Origin: Sphingorhabdus sp. EL138 | GTDB lineage: Bacteria > Pseudomonadota > Alphaproteobacteria > Sphingomonadales > Sphingomonadaceae | Assembly (NCBI RefSeq): GCF_900258045.1 | Contig: NZ_OGVD01000004.1 | Location: 1,488,001 to 1,552,000 of the forward strand | Direction: 5' to 3' | Length of the DNA: 64,000 bases | Shown here: positions 24,975-34,309 of the stretch, piece after piece | Position numbering within the stretch: position 1 is the first letter of the stretch | How the letters are laid out: every line of letters begins with the position of its first letter | Position numbers and translations under genes: made by a program | Notes under the pieces: generated by a model | Database searches by the model: none | Told to the model about the DNA's origin: nothing | What the model saw: the letters and a program-made list of their open reading frames with translations, nothing else

Positions 24975-26330
24975 ATGCTATCAGCAATCGGATTAATCGG
25001 GGGTCTCGCGCTGCTCATCTATATGACGGTGAAAGGCGTAAACATATTGATCGCCGGGCCGATTGCCGCCGCGATTGTTGCGATGACCAGCGGGCTCGCA
25101 TGGTTGCCGCCCTTAGCCGCAGAGGGCGCGCCGGATTTCGCCACCGCCTATATGGATGGCTTTGTCAGCTTCTTCAAAAGCTGGTTTTTCATGTTCCTGC
25201 TGGGCGCGATATTTGGTGAGATAATGGGCGCATCGGGTGCTGCTGCCAGCGTCGCCCATTGGATCATCGAAAAAATCGGTATCAAACACGCCGTGCTCGC
25301 GGTGGTCGCCGCCTGTGCGGTTCTGACCTATGGCGGGGTCAGCGTCTTTATCGTTGCTTTTTCGGTCTATTCGCTGGCGGTGCACCTGTTTCGTGAAGCC
25401 AATTTGCCGCGGCGGTTCATTCCCGCTGCTCTGGCGTTCGGGTCAGTCACCTTCACGATGACGACCGCGGGAAGCCCGGAAATCCAGAACCTGATCCCGA
25501 TGGAGTTTCTGGGCACCACGGCTTATGCTGGCTGGGAAGTCAGCCTGGTCGTCGCAGTCTTCATGGCGATTTCCGGCCATTTCTGGCTCAACTGGATGGT
25601 GAAGCGCGCGGTCGCCAGAGGCGAAACATTTGTCGGCCGCGAGACGGATGATACAAATACCGACTATGGCGCCCTGCCCGGCCCGCTTTTGTGCCTGCTA
25701 CCATTGGTTGCCGTGCTCGGCATCTTCCTGATCTTCCAATATCCGCAAGATATGGGCCCGCTTTCGGCCATATTGCCGCAAAACTCGCTCGACAAATGGG
25801 CGCTGGTTGCAGCCCTCGGTTCCGGTGCGATTGTTGCTCTGGCCGTCGGCTACCGTAAACTGAAAGCGATGCCGGAAGCCTTTTCGCGAGGGGCGACCAG
25901 TGCAGTGGTCGCAATTACCAACACCTGTGCGGTCGTCGGCTTTGGCGCGGTTGCAAAACTGTCACCCGCTTTTCAAGAAGCACTGATAATGGTCCAGAAT
26001 ATCCCCGGCAGCCCGTTGATCGGTGCCGCCATTGCCGTCACGGTAATCGCAGGCCTGACTGGCTCGGCCTCGGGCGGCCAGACAATCGCCCTGCCCTTGA
26101 TCGCACCACATTATCTCGACGTCGGCGCACAACCGGATGAGCTGCACCGGGTGGTCGCCATTTCCTCCGGCGCGCTTGATAGCCTGCCGCATAACGGTTA
26201 TGTTGTAACCACCATCAGGGCGGTGTGCGGCGAGACGCACAAGGATGCCTATGGAGCGGTTGGCGCGCTCACCGTGGTGATACCGGTGATCGGCACGATA
26301 ATGGCAGTGGCGCTATTCACGATGTTCTGA
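24975..26330 (+). CDS. GntP-type permease
   Basis: 451 residues with about 12 membrane helices. The layout matches the GntP/ion-transporter superfamily: a long hydrophobic N-terminus, ILIAGPIAAAIVAMTSGLAW near residue 25, FGSVTFTMTTAGSPEIQNLIP in the middle, and GSASGGQTIALPLIAPHYLD near 360. Members take up gluconate, hydroxybutyrate or other small organic acids; the substrate cannot be told here. A GNAT acetyltransferase follows after 13 bases and may be in the same unit. Confidence 0.8.
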   Translation: MLSAIGLIGGLALLIYMTVKGVNILIAGPIAAAIVAMTSGLAWLPPLAAEGAPDFATAYMDGFVSFFKSWFFMFLLGAIFGEIMGASGAAASVAHWIIEKIGIKHAVLAVVAACAVLTYGGVSVFIVAFSVYSLAVHLFREANLPRRFIPAALAFGSVTFTMTTAGSPEIQNLIPMEFLGTTAYAGWEVSLVVAVFMAISGHFWLNWMVKRAVARGETFVGRETDDTNTDYGALPGPLLCLLPLVAVLGIFLIFQYPQDMGPLSAILPQNSLDKWALVAALGSGAIVALAVGYRKLKAMPEAFSRGATSAVVAITNTCAVVGFGAVAKLSPAFQEALIMVQNIPGSPLIGAAIAVTVIAGLTGSASGGQTIALPLIAPHYLDVGAQPDELHRVVAISSGALDSLPHNGYVVTTIRAVCGETHKDAYGAVGALTVVIPVIGTIMAVALFTMF

Positions 26331-26343
26331 TGTCAGGGAGATC

Positions 26344-26829
26344 ATGACCTTAACAACCCGCCGATATAATGCTGCAGATAAGCAGGCCTATATTGCCCTC
26401 AATCTCGACTGGATTGAGGAATCCTTCACGCTGGAGCAGAGCGACCGCGACCAGTTGGAAAATCTGGAAACCACCATCCTTACGCCGGGTGGGCAGATAA
26501 TTGTTGCAGAACTCGACGGAAAAGTGGTCGGTACCGGCGCGATTTTGCCACCACATCATGAGCCGCAGGATGGCCGAAAATGGCTGGAAATAGTAAAAAT
26601 GGCCGCCCGGAAAGATTTGCGCGGGCAAGGCATTGGTCGGACGGCGCTGGAAGCGCTGATTGCCGAAGGCCGGTCAATGGCAGCCGATGCCATCTGGTTG
26701 GAGACCAATAATGATCTGAAAGCCGCGATCCGCCTTTATGAGCGGTGCGGCTTTCAGCATTTGTCTGGTGATGATTTGTGGCCAACTCCCTATGCCCGCT
26801 GCAATGTGCAGATGGTGCTGGAGCTTTAG
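26344..26829 (+). CDS. GNAT family N-acetyltransferase
   Basis: 161 residues. The acetyl-CoA site is intact: VKMAARKDLRGQGIGRTALE (about residues 83-102) has the Q/RxxGxG/A motif, and later AIRLYERCGFQHL closes the fold. The acceptor cannot be predicted. It starts 13 bases after the permease gene with GGGAG ahead and converges with the PadR gene two bases later. Confidence 0.88.
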   Translation: MTLTTRRYNAADKQAYIALNLDWIEESFTLEQSDRDQLENLETTILTPGGQIIVAELDGKVVGTGAILPPHHEPQDGRKWLEIVKMAARKDLRGQGIGRTALEALIAEGRSMAADAIWLETNNDLKAAIRLYERCGFQHLSGDDLWPTPYARCNVQMVLEL

Positions 26830-26831
26830 TC

Positions 26832-27425
26832 TTATTTAAGCCGTTCGATCTTGCTCGCCGCCTCGTCAATAATCGCTGCGACGTCGAGAATCTTCTCAGA
26901 CCCCTTTTCCTCGTCGGCAAGCCGGATGCGGATAGCGCTTTTCATATTGCTCATAGCGCGGCGGATGGATGCACCATCAGCGGCCTGATCCATCTGCGCA
27001 ATGCCCTCTAGCCGGGAGAGAATATTGGCAACATGCTTTTCTTCCTCGGCCAGCAACGCGGTTCCTGCATCGGTGATCGAGTAGATTTTCTTACCGCCAT
27101 CATCGACCATCTCGTCAATCAGATCCATTTCGGCCATCAGCGTTAGAGTGGGATAAACTATACCGGGGCTCGGTGCATAGTGACCGCCGGTCAGCTCTTC
27201 AATTTGCTGGATCAAGTCATAGCCATGGCGCGATTCCTGTGAAATCAAGTGCAACAATACCAGCCGCAATTCCCCGCGCTGGAAAACCCGCGCACGGCGT
27301 TTGGCTTTCGCTCCTTCAAAAGCGGCAGCAGCAAAGGCACGAGCAAATTTCTGTCCATTCATAGCCCCCCAGCGCTTACCGCGCCGAGAACCCGGTCCGC
27401 AATCATTATAGTTTGAATATCGCAT
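26832..27425 (-). CDS. PadR family transcriptional regulator
   Basis: 197 residues. The PadR winged-helix domain spans about residues 47-120: RGELRLVLLHLISQESRHGY, then GGHYAPSPGIVYPTLTLMAE and KKIYSITDAGTALL, the usual winged-helix with the dimerising helix after it. The N-terminal 45 residues are Gly/Arg-rich, as is common in this subfamily. The ATG at 27425 has AAGGAAG ahead. An inverted TATATCT repeat directly upstream may be its own operator. Confidence 0.87.
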   Translation of the reverse strand: MRYSNYNDCGPGSRRGKRWGAMNGQKFARAFAAAAFEGAKAKRRARVFQRGELRLVLLHLISQESRHGYDLIQQIEELTGGHYAPSPGIVYPTLTLMAEMDLIDEMVDDGGKKIYSITDAGTALLAEEEKHVANILSRLEGIAQMDQAADGASIRRAMSNMKSAIRIRLADEEKGSEKILDVAAIIDEAASKIERLK

Positions 27426-27442
27426 TAAACTTCCTTCTATTT

Positions 27443-27466
27443 ATATCTAAGCTGCTTCTAAGATAT
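27443..27466. promoter_or_regulatory. Possible PadR operator
   Basis: ATATCT (27443-27448) is inverted as AGATAT (27461-27466), 12 bases apart, in an A+T-rich stretch just upstream of the PadR gene. The position fits autoregulation, as many PadR proteins bind such repeats; this is not proven. Confidence 0.35.
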
Positions 27467-27557
27467 ATCTTTATATTAATCATGCAATGGCTAGATGCGC
27501 GAAGAATCGCTAACAGACTAGGAAAGAATGAAAATTTTTAAGGGAAGCTGAAAAAGC

Positions 27558-28169
27558 CTATTCCGGTTTCTTCGCCACACCTACAAAAGCGGGCCGCAAC
27601 AAACGGTCCTTGATCATGTAACCGGCCTGCATTTCCTGCACCACGGTTCCGGGTTCTTGCTCATCTGTTGGCACTTCGACCATCGCCTGATGCTGGTTCG
27701 GATCCAGCGGCAGACCAACAGAGGCGACACGCTTGATGCCGTTTTTCTCAAACACGGTTTCCAGTTCTCGTCCGGTGGCTTCGATACCGCCGATCAGGCC
27801 TTTCCACTTTTCTTCATTCTTGATTTCAGTCGGAATGGCGGCCAGCGCGCGTTGAAGATTGTCGGATACGCTCAACATATCGCGGGCGAAGCCGGTTGCG
27901 GCATAGGCTTTGGCATCCTGCGCATCTTTTTCCAGCCGGCGGCGGACATTCTGGGTTTCCGCCTGCGCATAGAGCACCTGCTGCTTGGCTTCGGCCAGTT
28001 CGTTTTCAAGGGCGGCGATTCGCTCGTCCTGAGACGGTTCGGCAGCGGCGTCTTCCCCACCTTCTTTCAATGCTTCGGGCACACCTTCCAGCTCGGCTGC
28101 GGCGGCTTCGTCCAGTTTCGCATCTTCATTTTCTTGTGGCTTTGTATCACTCATTATTTCGTCACTCAT
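27558..28169 (-). CDS. grpE: Nucleotide exchange factor GrpE
   Basis: 203 residues. An acidic, disordered N-terminus leads into a long coiled coil (about residues 45-95, LENELAEAKQQVLYAQAETQ) and the beta-domain ending in LPLDPNQHQAMVEVPTDEQE and GYMIKDRLLRPAFVGVAK, the GrpE signature. GrpE releases ADP from DnaK. The ATG at 28169 overlaps the hrcA stop by four bases (ATGA), so hrcA-grpE is one unit; a start at the second Met (28154) is possible. Confidence 0.95.
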   Translation of the reverse strand: MSDEIMSDTKPQENEDAKLDEAAAAELEGVPEALKEGGEDAAAEPSQDERIAALENELAEAKQQVLYAQAETQNVRRRLEKDAQDAKAYAATGFARDMLSVSDNLQRALAAIPTEIKNEEKWKGLIGGIEATGRELETVFEKNGIKRVASVGLPLDPNQHQAMVEVPTDEQEPGTVVQEMQAGYMIKDRLLRPAFVGVAKKPE

Positions 28170-29209
28170 TTCAACAATCTGGACAGCGTTTGTGCTGTGA
28201 AATCTACCATGGGTACGACGCGGGCATAGTTCAAGCGGGTGGGACCAATAACCCCGACCACGCCGACTACTTGTCCGTCGCCATCTTTATAGGGGGCCGC
28301 TATCACAGATGAACCGGAAAGGGAGAATAATTTATTCTCTGCGCCAATAAATATTTTCGCAGCCTCTGCATCACGGGCATTATCGAGCAGGCGGGCAATT
28401 TCCTGTTTGCCTTCCAGTTCGTCAAGCAATTGCCGAACCCGGTCGAGATCGTCCAACGCACCGTCCTCCAGTAAATTGGCCTGGCCACGTACGATGAGGA
28501 TGGGTCGCTCCGATGGATCTTGCGTCCAGGTCACAAGGCCGCGCTGGACGAGATCTTCTGACGCTTTGTCTATAGCCGTTCGGCCAGCCTGAATATCGCG
28601 GTCGATCCGGGACAAAGCCTGTGACAGCGTCATCCCGCCATATTGGGCGGTGAGATAATTGCCGGCCTCAATCAAGGCCGAATCCGATATGCCAATGGGT
28701 AGATGGAGAACACGGTTTTCCACACCACCATCCTGTGAGACGAGAATGGCAAGCCCCTGCCCTTCCGACAATTTCACAAAACTAAACTGTTTGAGCGTCG
28801 GTTCGCGCTTCGGCACCATGACCAAGCCGGCGCAAGAAGACAGACCTGACAATATGCTGGTCGTCGCGCGCAAAGCGTCTTCGACCGGGCCGCTCTCGCT
28901 AATCTGGCTCTCTATTGCATCGCGCTCCTCCCGCGACGGCTCCGCGGCCTGCATCATACCGTCAACGAACAGCCGCAGCCCCAATTCCGTCGGCATCCGC
29001 CCGGCACTGGTATGCGGTGCAGCAAGCAGGCCCAGCTCTTCCAGATCCTGCATGACATTGCGGATCGAGGCGGGCGAAAGCTCCAATCCCGGGGCCTTCG
29101 ATATGGTTCGCGAACCGACCGGAGCACCGCTATCGAGATAGGACTCCACCACCACGCGGAAGATATCGCGAGTGCGGTCGTTCATTTCGGTAATGGGTGT
29201 GGTGGTCAT
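28166..29209 (-). CDS. hrcA: Heat-inducible transcription repressor HrcA
   Basis: 347 residues. The N-terminal winged helix (about residues 10-80) carries LSPASIRNVMQDLEELGLLA and HTSAGRMPTELGLRLFVD. The GAF-like C-terminal domain ends with GVIGPTRLNYARVVPMVDFT, the HrcA signature. HrcA represses chaperone genes through CIRCE repeats, usually groESL, with GroEL as sensor. No CIRCE sequence is seen upstream of this gene or of dnaK, so its targets must lie elsewhere. It is coupled to grpE. Confidence 0.95.
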   Translation of the reverse strand: MTTTPITEMNDRTRDIFRVVVESYLDSGAPVGSRTISKAPGLELSPASIRNVMQDLEELGLLAAPHTSAGRMPTELGLRLFVDGMMQAAEPSREERDAIESQISESGPVEDALRATTSILSGLSSCAGLVMVPKREPTLKQFSFVKLSEGQGLAILVSQDGGVENRVLHLPIGISDSALIEAGNYLTAQYGGMTLSQALSRIDRDIQAGRTAIDKASEDLVQRGLVTWTQDPSERPILIVRGQANLLEDGALDDLDRVRQLLDELEGKQEIARLLDNARDAEAAKIFIGAENKLFSLSGSSVIAAPYKDGDGQVVGVVGVIGPTRLNYARVVPMVDFTAQTLSRLLK

Positions 29210-29229
29210 AGATTGGGTCTAGAGGCTGT

Positions 29230-29856
29230 CTAAATTTTGCTGCGATAGCGAAGTTTCGAAGAGAATGGCGGTCTAACGGGCATGAGGTCAATAATCTCCT
29301 GAATAACATCAGTCTCTTGAATGATTGCCCTTTTGCAGGCCTGGGAAACGCGATTTCCATTTAGTTCATAGGTGTATATCAGCCGGACAATTACAAGCCC
29401 TTTCCTTTCCATTGAGAGGTTTATGTCGGGCAAACTGTTATGATGTATTTCGCACAATGGATTCGGACTATATGGAGCATTTTCTATTGCTTCAAACTTT
29501 CCTCTCCATTCAATTTTTCGCAGTTTCTCTTTGAACTCGTTGAATAGTTTATCGTTCAACGAAACCGTATCTGTCCGAAAATCGTCTTCTGGATTCCGAA
29601 AACACCCGTGATGGCCGGGTTCGCCTTCCTTGTTCCAATAAATCGTTCCATCACCGTTAGAGTCAATTTCTAAGCTCACAAAGGCTGGACATAATTTTTT
29701 GGCAGCTACCTCCGGTCCTACAATCTCCGCGCTTAAATAAAAGCTATCGGCATTCGTTGGATCCACGGATATCGTCTTTGCAGGCTCTTCAAAAGAGCAC
29801 CCTGACACAAACAGAACAGCTGTCATTGCAACCATGCTGTAGATTAGATTGTGCAC
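29230..29856 (-). CDS. Hypothetical lipoprotein
   Basis: 208 residues, GTG start with GGAGG eight bases ahead. The signal ends in VSGC (Cys about residue 20). The mature part is soluble, with several cysteines ([29 protein letters not shown]) that could form disulfides in the periplasm, and a [10 protein letters not shown] stretch that loosely resembles a calcium loop. I recognise no family. It lies 20 bases past the hrcA start on the same strand, so it could be upstream in that transcript. Confidence 0.6.
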   Translation of the reverse strand: MHNLIYSMVAMTAVLFVSGCSFEEPAKTISVDPTNADSFYLSAEIVGPEVAAKKLCPAFVSLEIDSNGDGTIYWNKEGEPGHHGCFRNPEDDFRTDTVSLNDKLFNEFKEKLRKIEWRGKFEAIENAPYSPNPLCEIHHNSLPDINLSMERKGLVIVRLIYTYELNGNRVSQACKRAIIQETDVIQEIIDLMPVRPPFSSKLRYRSKI

Positions 29857-29926
29857 ACTGCTTTCCTCCTTGGCATCGTTAAGAACTATACCTATTGCAT
29901 CTCAGCAAGCCACAGGAGAATCACAA

Positions 29927-30640
29927 ATGCGCCCATCAGGACGCGCGCTGGACGAGATGCGCGCTATCACAATCGAGACCGGATATACCAAACATGCAGA
30001 GGGCTCTTGCCTGATCAGCTTTGGTGAAACGCGGGTGCTATGCACCGCCAGCATCGAAGAGCGCATCCCGCCTTGGCTTCGCGGCAAAGGCGAAGGCTGG
30101 GTTACCGGCGAATATTCAATGCTACCCCGCGCCACCCATACCCGTGGTTCTCGTGAAGCAGCTCGCGGCAAGCAATCCGGTAGAACCCAGGAAATTCAAC
30201 GCCTTATTGGCCGCTCTTTACGCGCTGTAGTCGACCTCAAAAAACTGGGGGAACGCCAGATCACGCTTGATTGCGATGTGATACAGGCGGACGGTGGTAC
30301 GCGGACCGCATCCATCAGTGGTGCCTGGGTCGCGCTGCGTCTGGCAGTGAACGGTCTGCTCGATGAGAAACTGATCAGCGAAGATCCCATTGAACAGAAA
30401 ATCGCAGCCATCAGCTGTGGTATCTATAACGGCAATCCCATGCTCGATCTCGACTATGATGAGGATAGCAATGCCGGTGCCGACGCCAATTTCGTTCTGA
30501 CCGGCGACGGCAATATTGCCGAAGCGCAGGCAACCGCAGAGGGCGAAACATTCGATGATGAAGGTCTGATGCGCTTGATGCGTTTGGCCAAAATCGGATG
30601 CAGTCAGATTTTTGAGGCACAAGACAAAGCGGTTTCGTAA
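29927..30640 (+). CDS. rph: Ribonuclease PH
   Basis: 237 residues from the ATG at 29927, which has AGGAG ahead; a longer frame lacks support. Conserved blocks: [20 protein letters not shown] at the start, [20 protein letters not shown] (about 44-63), [12 protein letters not shown] and QTR-type active region [19 protein letters not shown], then [19 protein letters not shown]. RNase PH trims the 3' ends of tRNA precursors using phosphate. It is followed after eight bases by rdgB, a common pair. Confidence 0.96.
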   Translation: MRPSGRALDEMRAITIETGYTKHAEGSCLISFGETRVLCTASIEERIPPWLRGKGEGWVTGEYSMLPRATHTRGSREAARGKQSGRTQEIQRLIGRSLRAVVDLKKLGERQITLDCDVIQADGGTRTASISGAWVALRLAVNGLLDEKLISEDPIEQKIAAISCGIYNGNPMLDLDYDEDSNAGADANFVLTGDGNIAEAQATAEGETFDDEGLMRLMRLAKIGCSQIFEAQDKAVS

Positions 30641-30648
30641 GAACAACC

Positions 30649-31290
30649 ATGACCGAACACCGCAAACTGTCTCCCGGTAAACTGATCATCGCCAGTCACA
30701 ATCAAGGCAAGGTTAGAGAAATTCGGGCGTTACTGGCTCCTTTCGGCATTGAACCGGTATCCGCTAGTGAATTGAACCTGCCGGAACCGGAAGAAACCGG
30801 CACAACATTCGCGGAAAACGCGCTGCTGAAGGCTCATGCCAGTGCCCAAGGTGCGGATTGCGTTGCACTGGCAGATGACAGTGGACTGTACGTCGCGGCG
30901 TTGAATGGCGCGCCGGGCGTTTATACTGCGGATTGGGCAGAGGCCGATATCTATGAAGGCGGCCCGGGTCGCGATTGGTATATGGCCATGGGCAAGGTGG
31001 AAGGGAAGTTATCCGAACTAGGGCCTGATACAGATCGCAGCGCCTATTTTACCTGCACCCTCGCTCTCGCCTGGCCGGATGGGCACGCAGAGCTATTCGA
31101 AGGTCGTGTGCATGGCAATCTGGTTTGGCCGCCCCGTGGAACCATGGGTTTCGGTTATGATCCGGTCTTCCAACCCGTCGGTTTTGAAAAGACCTTCGCC
31201 GAACTCGATCCGCAGCAAAAGCACGATATCAGCCACCGCGCCGATGCGTTCGACAAGCTCGTCAAAGCCTGTTTCGACCAGCCTGTCTGA
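30649..31290 (+). CDS. rdgB: dITP/XTP pyrophosphatase (RdgB/Ham1)
   Basis: 213 residues. The N-terminus has [17 protein letters not shown] (SHNxGKxxE signature, substrate and metal binding), then [18 protein letters not shown] and [20 protein letters not shown], and [13 protein letters not shown] near the C-terminus. The enzyme removes non-canonical purine triphosphates before they enter DNA. Translated together with rph. Its stop abuts the end of the converging CAP-domain gene. Confidence 0.96.
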   Translation: MTEHRKLSPGKLIIASHNQGKVREIRALLAPFGIEPVSASELNLPEPEETGTTFAENALLKAHASAQGADCVALADDSGLYVAALNGAPGVYTADWAEADIYEGGPGRDWYMAMGKVEGKLSELGPDTDRSAYFTCTLALAWPDGHAELFEGRVHGNLVWPPRGTMGFGYDPVFQPVGFEKTFAELDPQQKHDISHRADAFDKLVKACFDQPV

Positions 31291-31992
31291 TCAGGGGACG
31301 GTTCTACCAATAAAGTTACCTGGTGGACTATAACGACACACCAAGACATCGCCTTGGCTATTGCTGGCAAGACCGCAGCCGATCTTGGTCGTCTGGCGCC
31401 AGATGATTTGAGTATAATGGCCCACGTCCTGCCACCTGCCTGTCGTGCTGACATCGGGAAACGTGCCCGGCACGAAAAACTGTTTTTCGTTGATCCAGCC
31501 ATCAACCATATTCTGAAAAGAAAAGGCTCCTGCCGTTCCTGCCCACAGATTCTCACCCTGATTGGGCCGCGAACTGCCAGGACTATGTTCAAATCGGCCA
31601 TTGGCAATCAATGTTTCGGCATAATCGAGGGCTGCTGCGTTGAGCGCAGCATCCAACTCAACCGGAGGCACACCTACTTCGGCGCGCGCCGCGTTGTGAG
31701 AGGCCAGCATAACGTCGAGCATTGCACTGCTCGGCGGGGTTGGAGTGGGTGTTGGCGTTGGGGTCGGAGTGGGAGTTGGTGTTGGAGTAGGCGTGGGTGT
31801 GGGCGCCGGCGTTGGAGTAGGCGCAGGTGTAGGTGTAGGTGTAGGAGCCGGCGTCGGTGTTGGGCTCGGTGAACCGGGAAGTGTAACCTGCGAGTTACCA
31901 CTGCCACTTTCGCCACCACAACCGGCAATCAAGACCAGCATTGTTGCTTGCACCAATGTGCGGGGGTACCTAGTGATACGTCGATGTTTCAT
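31291..31992 (-). CDS. CAP/SCP-domain lipoprotein with Pro-Thr linker
   Basis: 233 residues. The signal ends in LIAGC (Cys about residue 25). Residues about 42-86 are an almost pure (Pro-Thr/Ala)n linker. The rest is a CAP domain (CRISP/PR-1 type): [46 protein letters not shown] and [14 protein letters not shown], with the family histidines in place. CAP proteins act outside the cell; bacterial roles are poorly known. The ATG has GGAGG ahead. Its start overlaps that of the divergent hemW gene. Confidence 0.85.
   Translation of the reverse strand: MKHRRITRYPRTLVQATMLVLIAGCGGESGSGNSQVTLPGSPSPTPTPAPTPTPTPAPTPTPAPTPTPTPTPTPTPTPTPTPTPTPPSSAMLDVMLASHNAARAEVGVPPVELDAALNAAALDYAETLIANGRFEHSPGSSRPNQGENLWAGTAGAFSFQNMVDGWINEKQFFVPGTFPDVSTTGRWQDVGHYTQIIWRQTTKIGCGLASNSQGDVLVCRYSPPGNFIGRTVP
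31735..31872. repeat. Imperfect hexamer tandem repeat coding the Pro-Thr linker
   Basis: On the plus strand a G/T-rich array of GGNGTN-type hexamers (GGAGTG, GGTGTT, GGCGTT and similar) runs through this stretch. It encodes alternating Pro and Thr/Ala on the minus strand and is prone to length change by slippage. Confidence 0.8.
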
Positions 31993-33180
31993 GCTTCATC
32001 CTCCACCCATGCAGCAAAGTCAGCAGATGAGGATGCACTTGCCCTCTATATCCATTGGCCTTTCTGCATCGCCAAATGTCCCTATTGCGACTTCAACAGC
32101 CATGTTCGTGATCAAATTGACCATGATGCATGGCGTACAGCCCTTCTTCTTGATCTCAGGCATGAATATAAAGTTAATGGTAACAAACAGATAAGCTCGG
32201 TTTTCTTCGGCGGTGGCACTCCGTCGCTTATGGACCCTCGGCTCGTCGCGAAACTGGTTGAGGAAGCTGATATCCTATGGGGCCTGACAGATCATTGTGA
32301 AATCACCTTGGAGGCTAACCCATCTTCTGTTGAAGCCAACCGTTTTGCCGACCTTTCCCATGCTGGAGTGAACCGTGTTTCGCTGGGATTACAATCACTT
32401 GATGATGAGACGTTGAAATTTCTGGGCCGCGCTCACGATGTTGCAGAAGGGTTGTCAGCACTGGACACGGCGCAGCAGAATTTTGACCGGGTCAGCTTCG
32501 ACCTGATTTATGCACGGCCTGGCCAATCTCTGAGGGATTGGCAGTCCGAATTGGAAAAATCTCTCGGTTTTGGCACCGATCACCTGTCCCTCTATCAGCT
32601 TACCATAGAGCCCGGCACACGCTTTGAAACGTTAGTGCGGACTGGAAAACTTGTTCCCGCGGATGATGATCATTGCGCGGACATGTTCGAACTAACCCAG
32701 GAACTGACCCAGGCCGTCGGCCTTCCCGCATATGAGATCAGCAATCATGCCCGGCAGGGTCAAGAGAGCCGACACAATCTAACTTATTGGCGATATGAGG
32801 ACTATGTCGGCGTGGGTCCCGGCGCGCATGGTCGGCGACTGAACAGTGCAACAGAGCGGCACAAGAAGCCCGAGAATTTCCTATCCGCAGTACAGCGCAA
32901 CGGCAATGGCCTTAAATTCGAACAGAGCTTGTCTCCTGAGGTCAGGGCCACAGAAGCTTTGATGATGGGGCTGCGGTTGGCCGAAGGGGTAAATCTGACG
33001 GCACTGGAGAAAAAAACCAATCTCGTGACCGATCAAATGATTGATCTGCATCAGGTTGAGAAACTGACGGCCTTGGGATTGCTTGAACCAAGCGCCGATC
33101 GGTTGATGGTGACCGCAAGGGGCATGCCACTTCTTGATGCCATTTTACCGAAAGTTATAGCGGATTCGCTTCGCACCTGA
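31984..33180 (+). CDS. hemW: HemW-type radical SAM protein
   Basis: 398 residues from the ATG at 31984; no closer ATG precedes the conserved part. The radical SAM motif is [19 protein letters not shown] (about residues 21-39), with the C-x3-C-x2-C cluster ligands and the extra Cys/Phe pattern of the HemN/HemW group. [12 protein letters not shown] follows. The C-terminal HemN domain is present. HemW is a heme chaperone rather than the coproporphyrinogen oxidase it was named for. The start overlaps that of the divergent CAP gene. Confidence 0.88.
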   Translation: MFHASSSTHAAKSADEDALALYIHWPFCIAKCPYCDFNSHVRDQIDHDAWRTALLLDLRHEYKVNGNKQISSVFFGGGTPSLMDPRLVAKLVEEADILWGLTDHCEITLEANPSSVEANRFADLSHAGVNRVSLGLQSLDDETLKFLGRAHDVAEGLSALDTAQQNFDRVSFDLIYARPGQSLRDWQSELEKSLGFGTDHLSLYQLTIEPGTRFETLVRTGKLVPADDDHCADMFELTQELTQAVGLPAYEISNHARQGQESRHNLTYWRYEDYVGVGPGAHGRRLNSATERHKKPENFLSAVQRNGNGLKFEQSLSPEVRATEALMMGLRLAEGVNLTALEKKTNLVTDQMIDLHQVEKLTALGLLEPSADRLMVTARGMPLLDAILPKVIADSLRT

Positions 33181-33238
33181 ATTGAGGTTTCAAATTCCAC
33201 GTTTGGACTTTGAAGGACTGGCTGCTAGATTCGGTTGC

Positions 33239-34138
33239 ATGGAAAGCGCCAATGCCCTCATCGAGAAATTCTCTCGCCATTTGCGCGAAGGTCGGCGACG
33301 CTCGCAACACACGGTACGCGCTTATGTAACAACGGCGGAGCGGTTTTGTGCATTTCTGACAGAACATCTTGGCGCTGCCGTGACTATAAAACAAATCAAA
33401 GCCCTCAAGCAGGCGGACATTCGATCCTATCTAGCCTTTCGCCGCGCTGATGGATTAACCAATAACAGTGCAGCCAGGGAACTATCCGCGATACGTTCCT
33501 TCCTTAAGTTCGTTGGCGGAGACGACAGTCAGATACCCAAAATCAAGGGACCCAAGGTTACACGCGGCGTTCCTCGTCCGGCCTCGCCAGACGATATTGT
33601 AGCGATAGCTGAGGATATTGCAGAAAACGCAAACGCCGATTGGGTCGGCGCACGCGATTGGGCGGTTCTTCTATTGCTCTATGGATCGGGTTTGCGAATT
33701 AGCGAAGCGCTGGCCCTGACCGGCAATGCCCTTCCCTTGTCCGACACGCTGCGCGTCTCCGGCAAGCGCGGTAAGACCCGGATCGTGCCGCTACTACCTC
33801 AAGTGCGAGAAGCGATAGAGCATTATATCGATCTTTGTCCGCATGCGATGATGCCTGATCACACCATTTTTCGCGGAAAGCGAGGTGGCCCGTTATCACC
33901 CAATCTGGTCCGCCGCGTTGTCCGGCAAGCACGCACAAAACTTGGTCTGTCAGACAAGACCACACCCCACGCTTTACGTCACAGCTTTGCCACCCATTTA
34001 CTAGCCGGTGGAGCCGATTTGCGGAGCCTGCAAGAATTGCTCGGGCATGCGAGTTTGAGTAGCACTCAGGTTTATACAGCCGTCGATGCCTCGCATTTGC
34101 TTGATGTCTATCAGAATGCGCACCCCCGGGCGAGCTGA
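33239..34138 (+). CDS. xerC: Tyrosine recombinase XerC
   Basis: 299 residues from the ATG at 33239. The N-terminal SAM-like domain has EGRRRSQHTVRAYVTTAERF, and the catalytic domain carries the full set: LLYGSGLRISEAL (Arg), SGKRGKTRIVPL (Lys), PHALRHSFATHLL (His-x2-Arg), LGHASLSSTQVYTAVD (His and the tyrosine nucleophile). XerC with XerD resolves chromosome dimers at dif. Its 59-base distance from hemW suggests read-through. Length is typical of XerC, and no phage genes surround it. Confidence 0.9.
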   Translation: MESANALIEKFSRHLREGRRRSQHTVRAYVTTAERFCAFLTEHLGAAVTIKQIKALKQADIRSYLAFRRADGLTNNSAARELSAIRSFLKFVGGDDSQIPKIKGPKVTRGVPRPASPDDIVAIAEDIAENANADWVGARDWAVLLLLYGSGLRISEALALTGNALPLSDTLRVSGKRGKTRIVPLLPQVREAIEHYIDLCPHAMMPDHTIFRGKRGGPLSPNLVRRVVRQARTKLGLSDKTTPHALRHSFATHLLAGGADLRSLQELLGHASLSSTQVYTAVDASHLLDVYQNAHPRAS

Positions 34139-34231
34139 GTTTGCCGCCTAGGTGGTCTCGGCTTTTCAGCCAAATGGGACTTGTAAAGGGAATCGAACAG
34201 AAATCGTAGCGACTTTAAACGGTCGACAACG

Positions 34232-34264
34232 ACAAAAAAGGAGGAGCGGTGGCCGCTCCTCCTT
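34232..34264 (-). terminator. Intrinsic terminator of the secreted protein gene
   Basis: AAGGAGGAGCGG (34238-34249) pairs perfectly with CCGCTCCTCCTT (34253-34264) around TGG. On the minus strand a run of six T follows. It lies 46 bases past the stop of the gene at 34310-35983. Confidence 0.85.
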
Positions 34265-34309
34265 GTATTGACCTGTCGAGATCGCGGGTCGCTTCCGATC
34301 CCGATCAGA

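Noticed and set aside
31745-32194. 149-codon plus-strand frame over the Pro-Thr linker
   Set aside because: Its first third is a pure Gly-Val repeat generated by the hexamer array, and it runs out of frame into hemW.
33239-34138. XerC as a phage or island integrase
   Set aside because: Length and motifs fit chromosomal XerC, and there are no phage genes, tRNA or attachment repeats around it.
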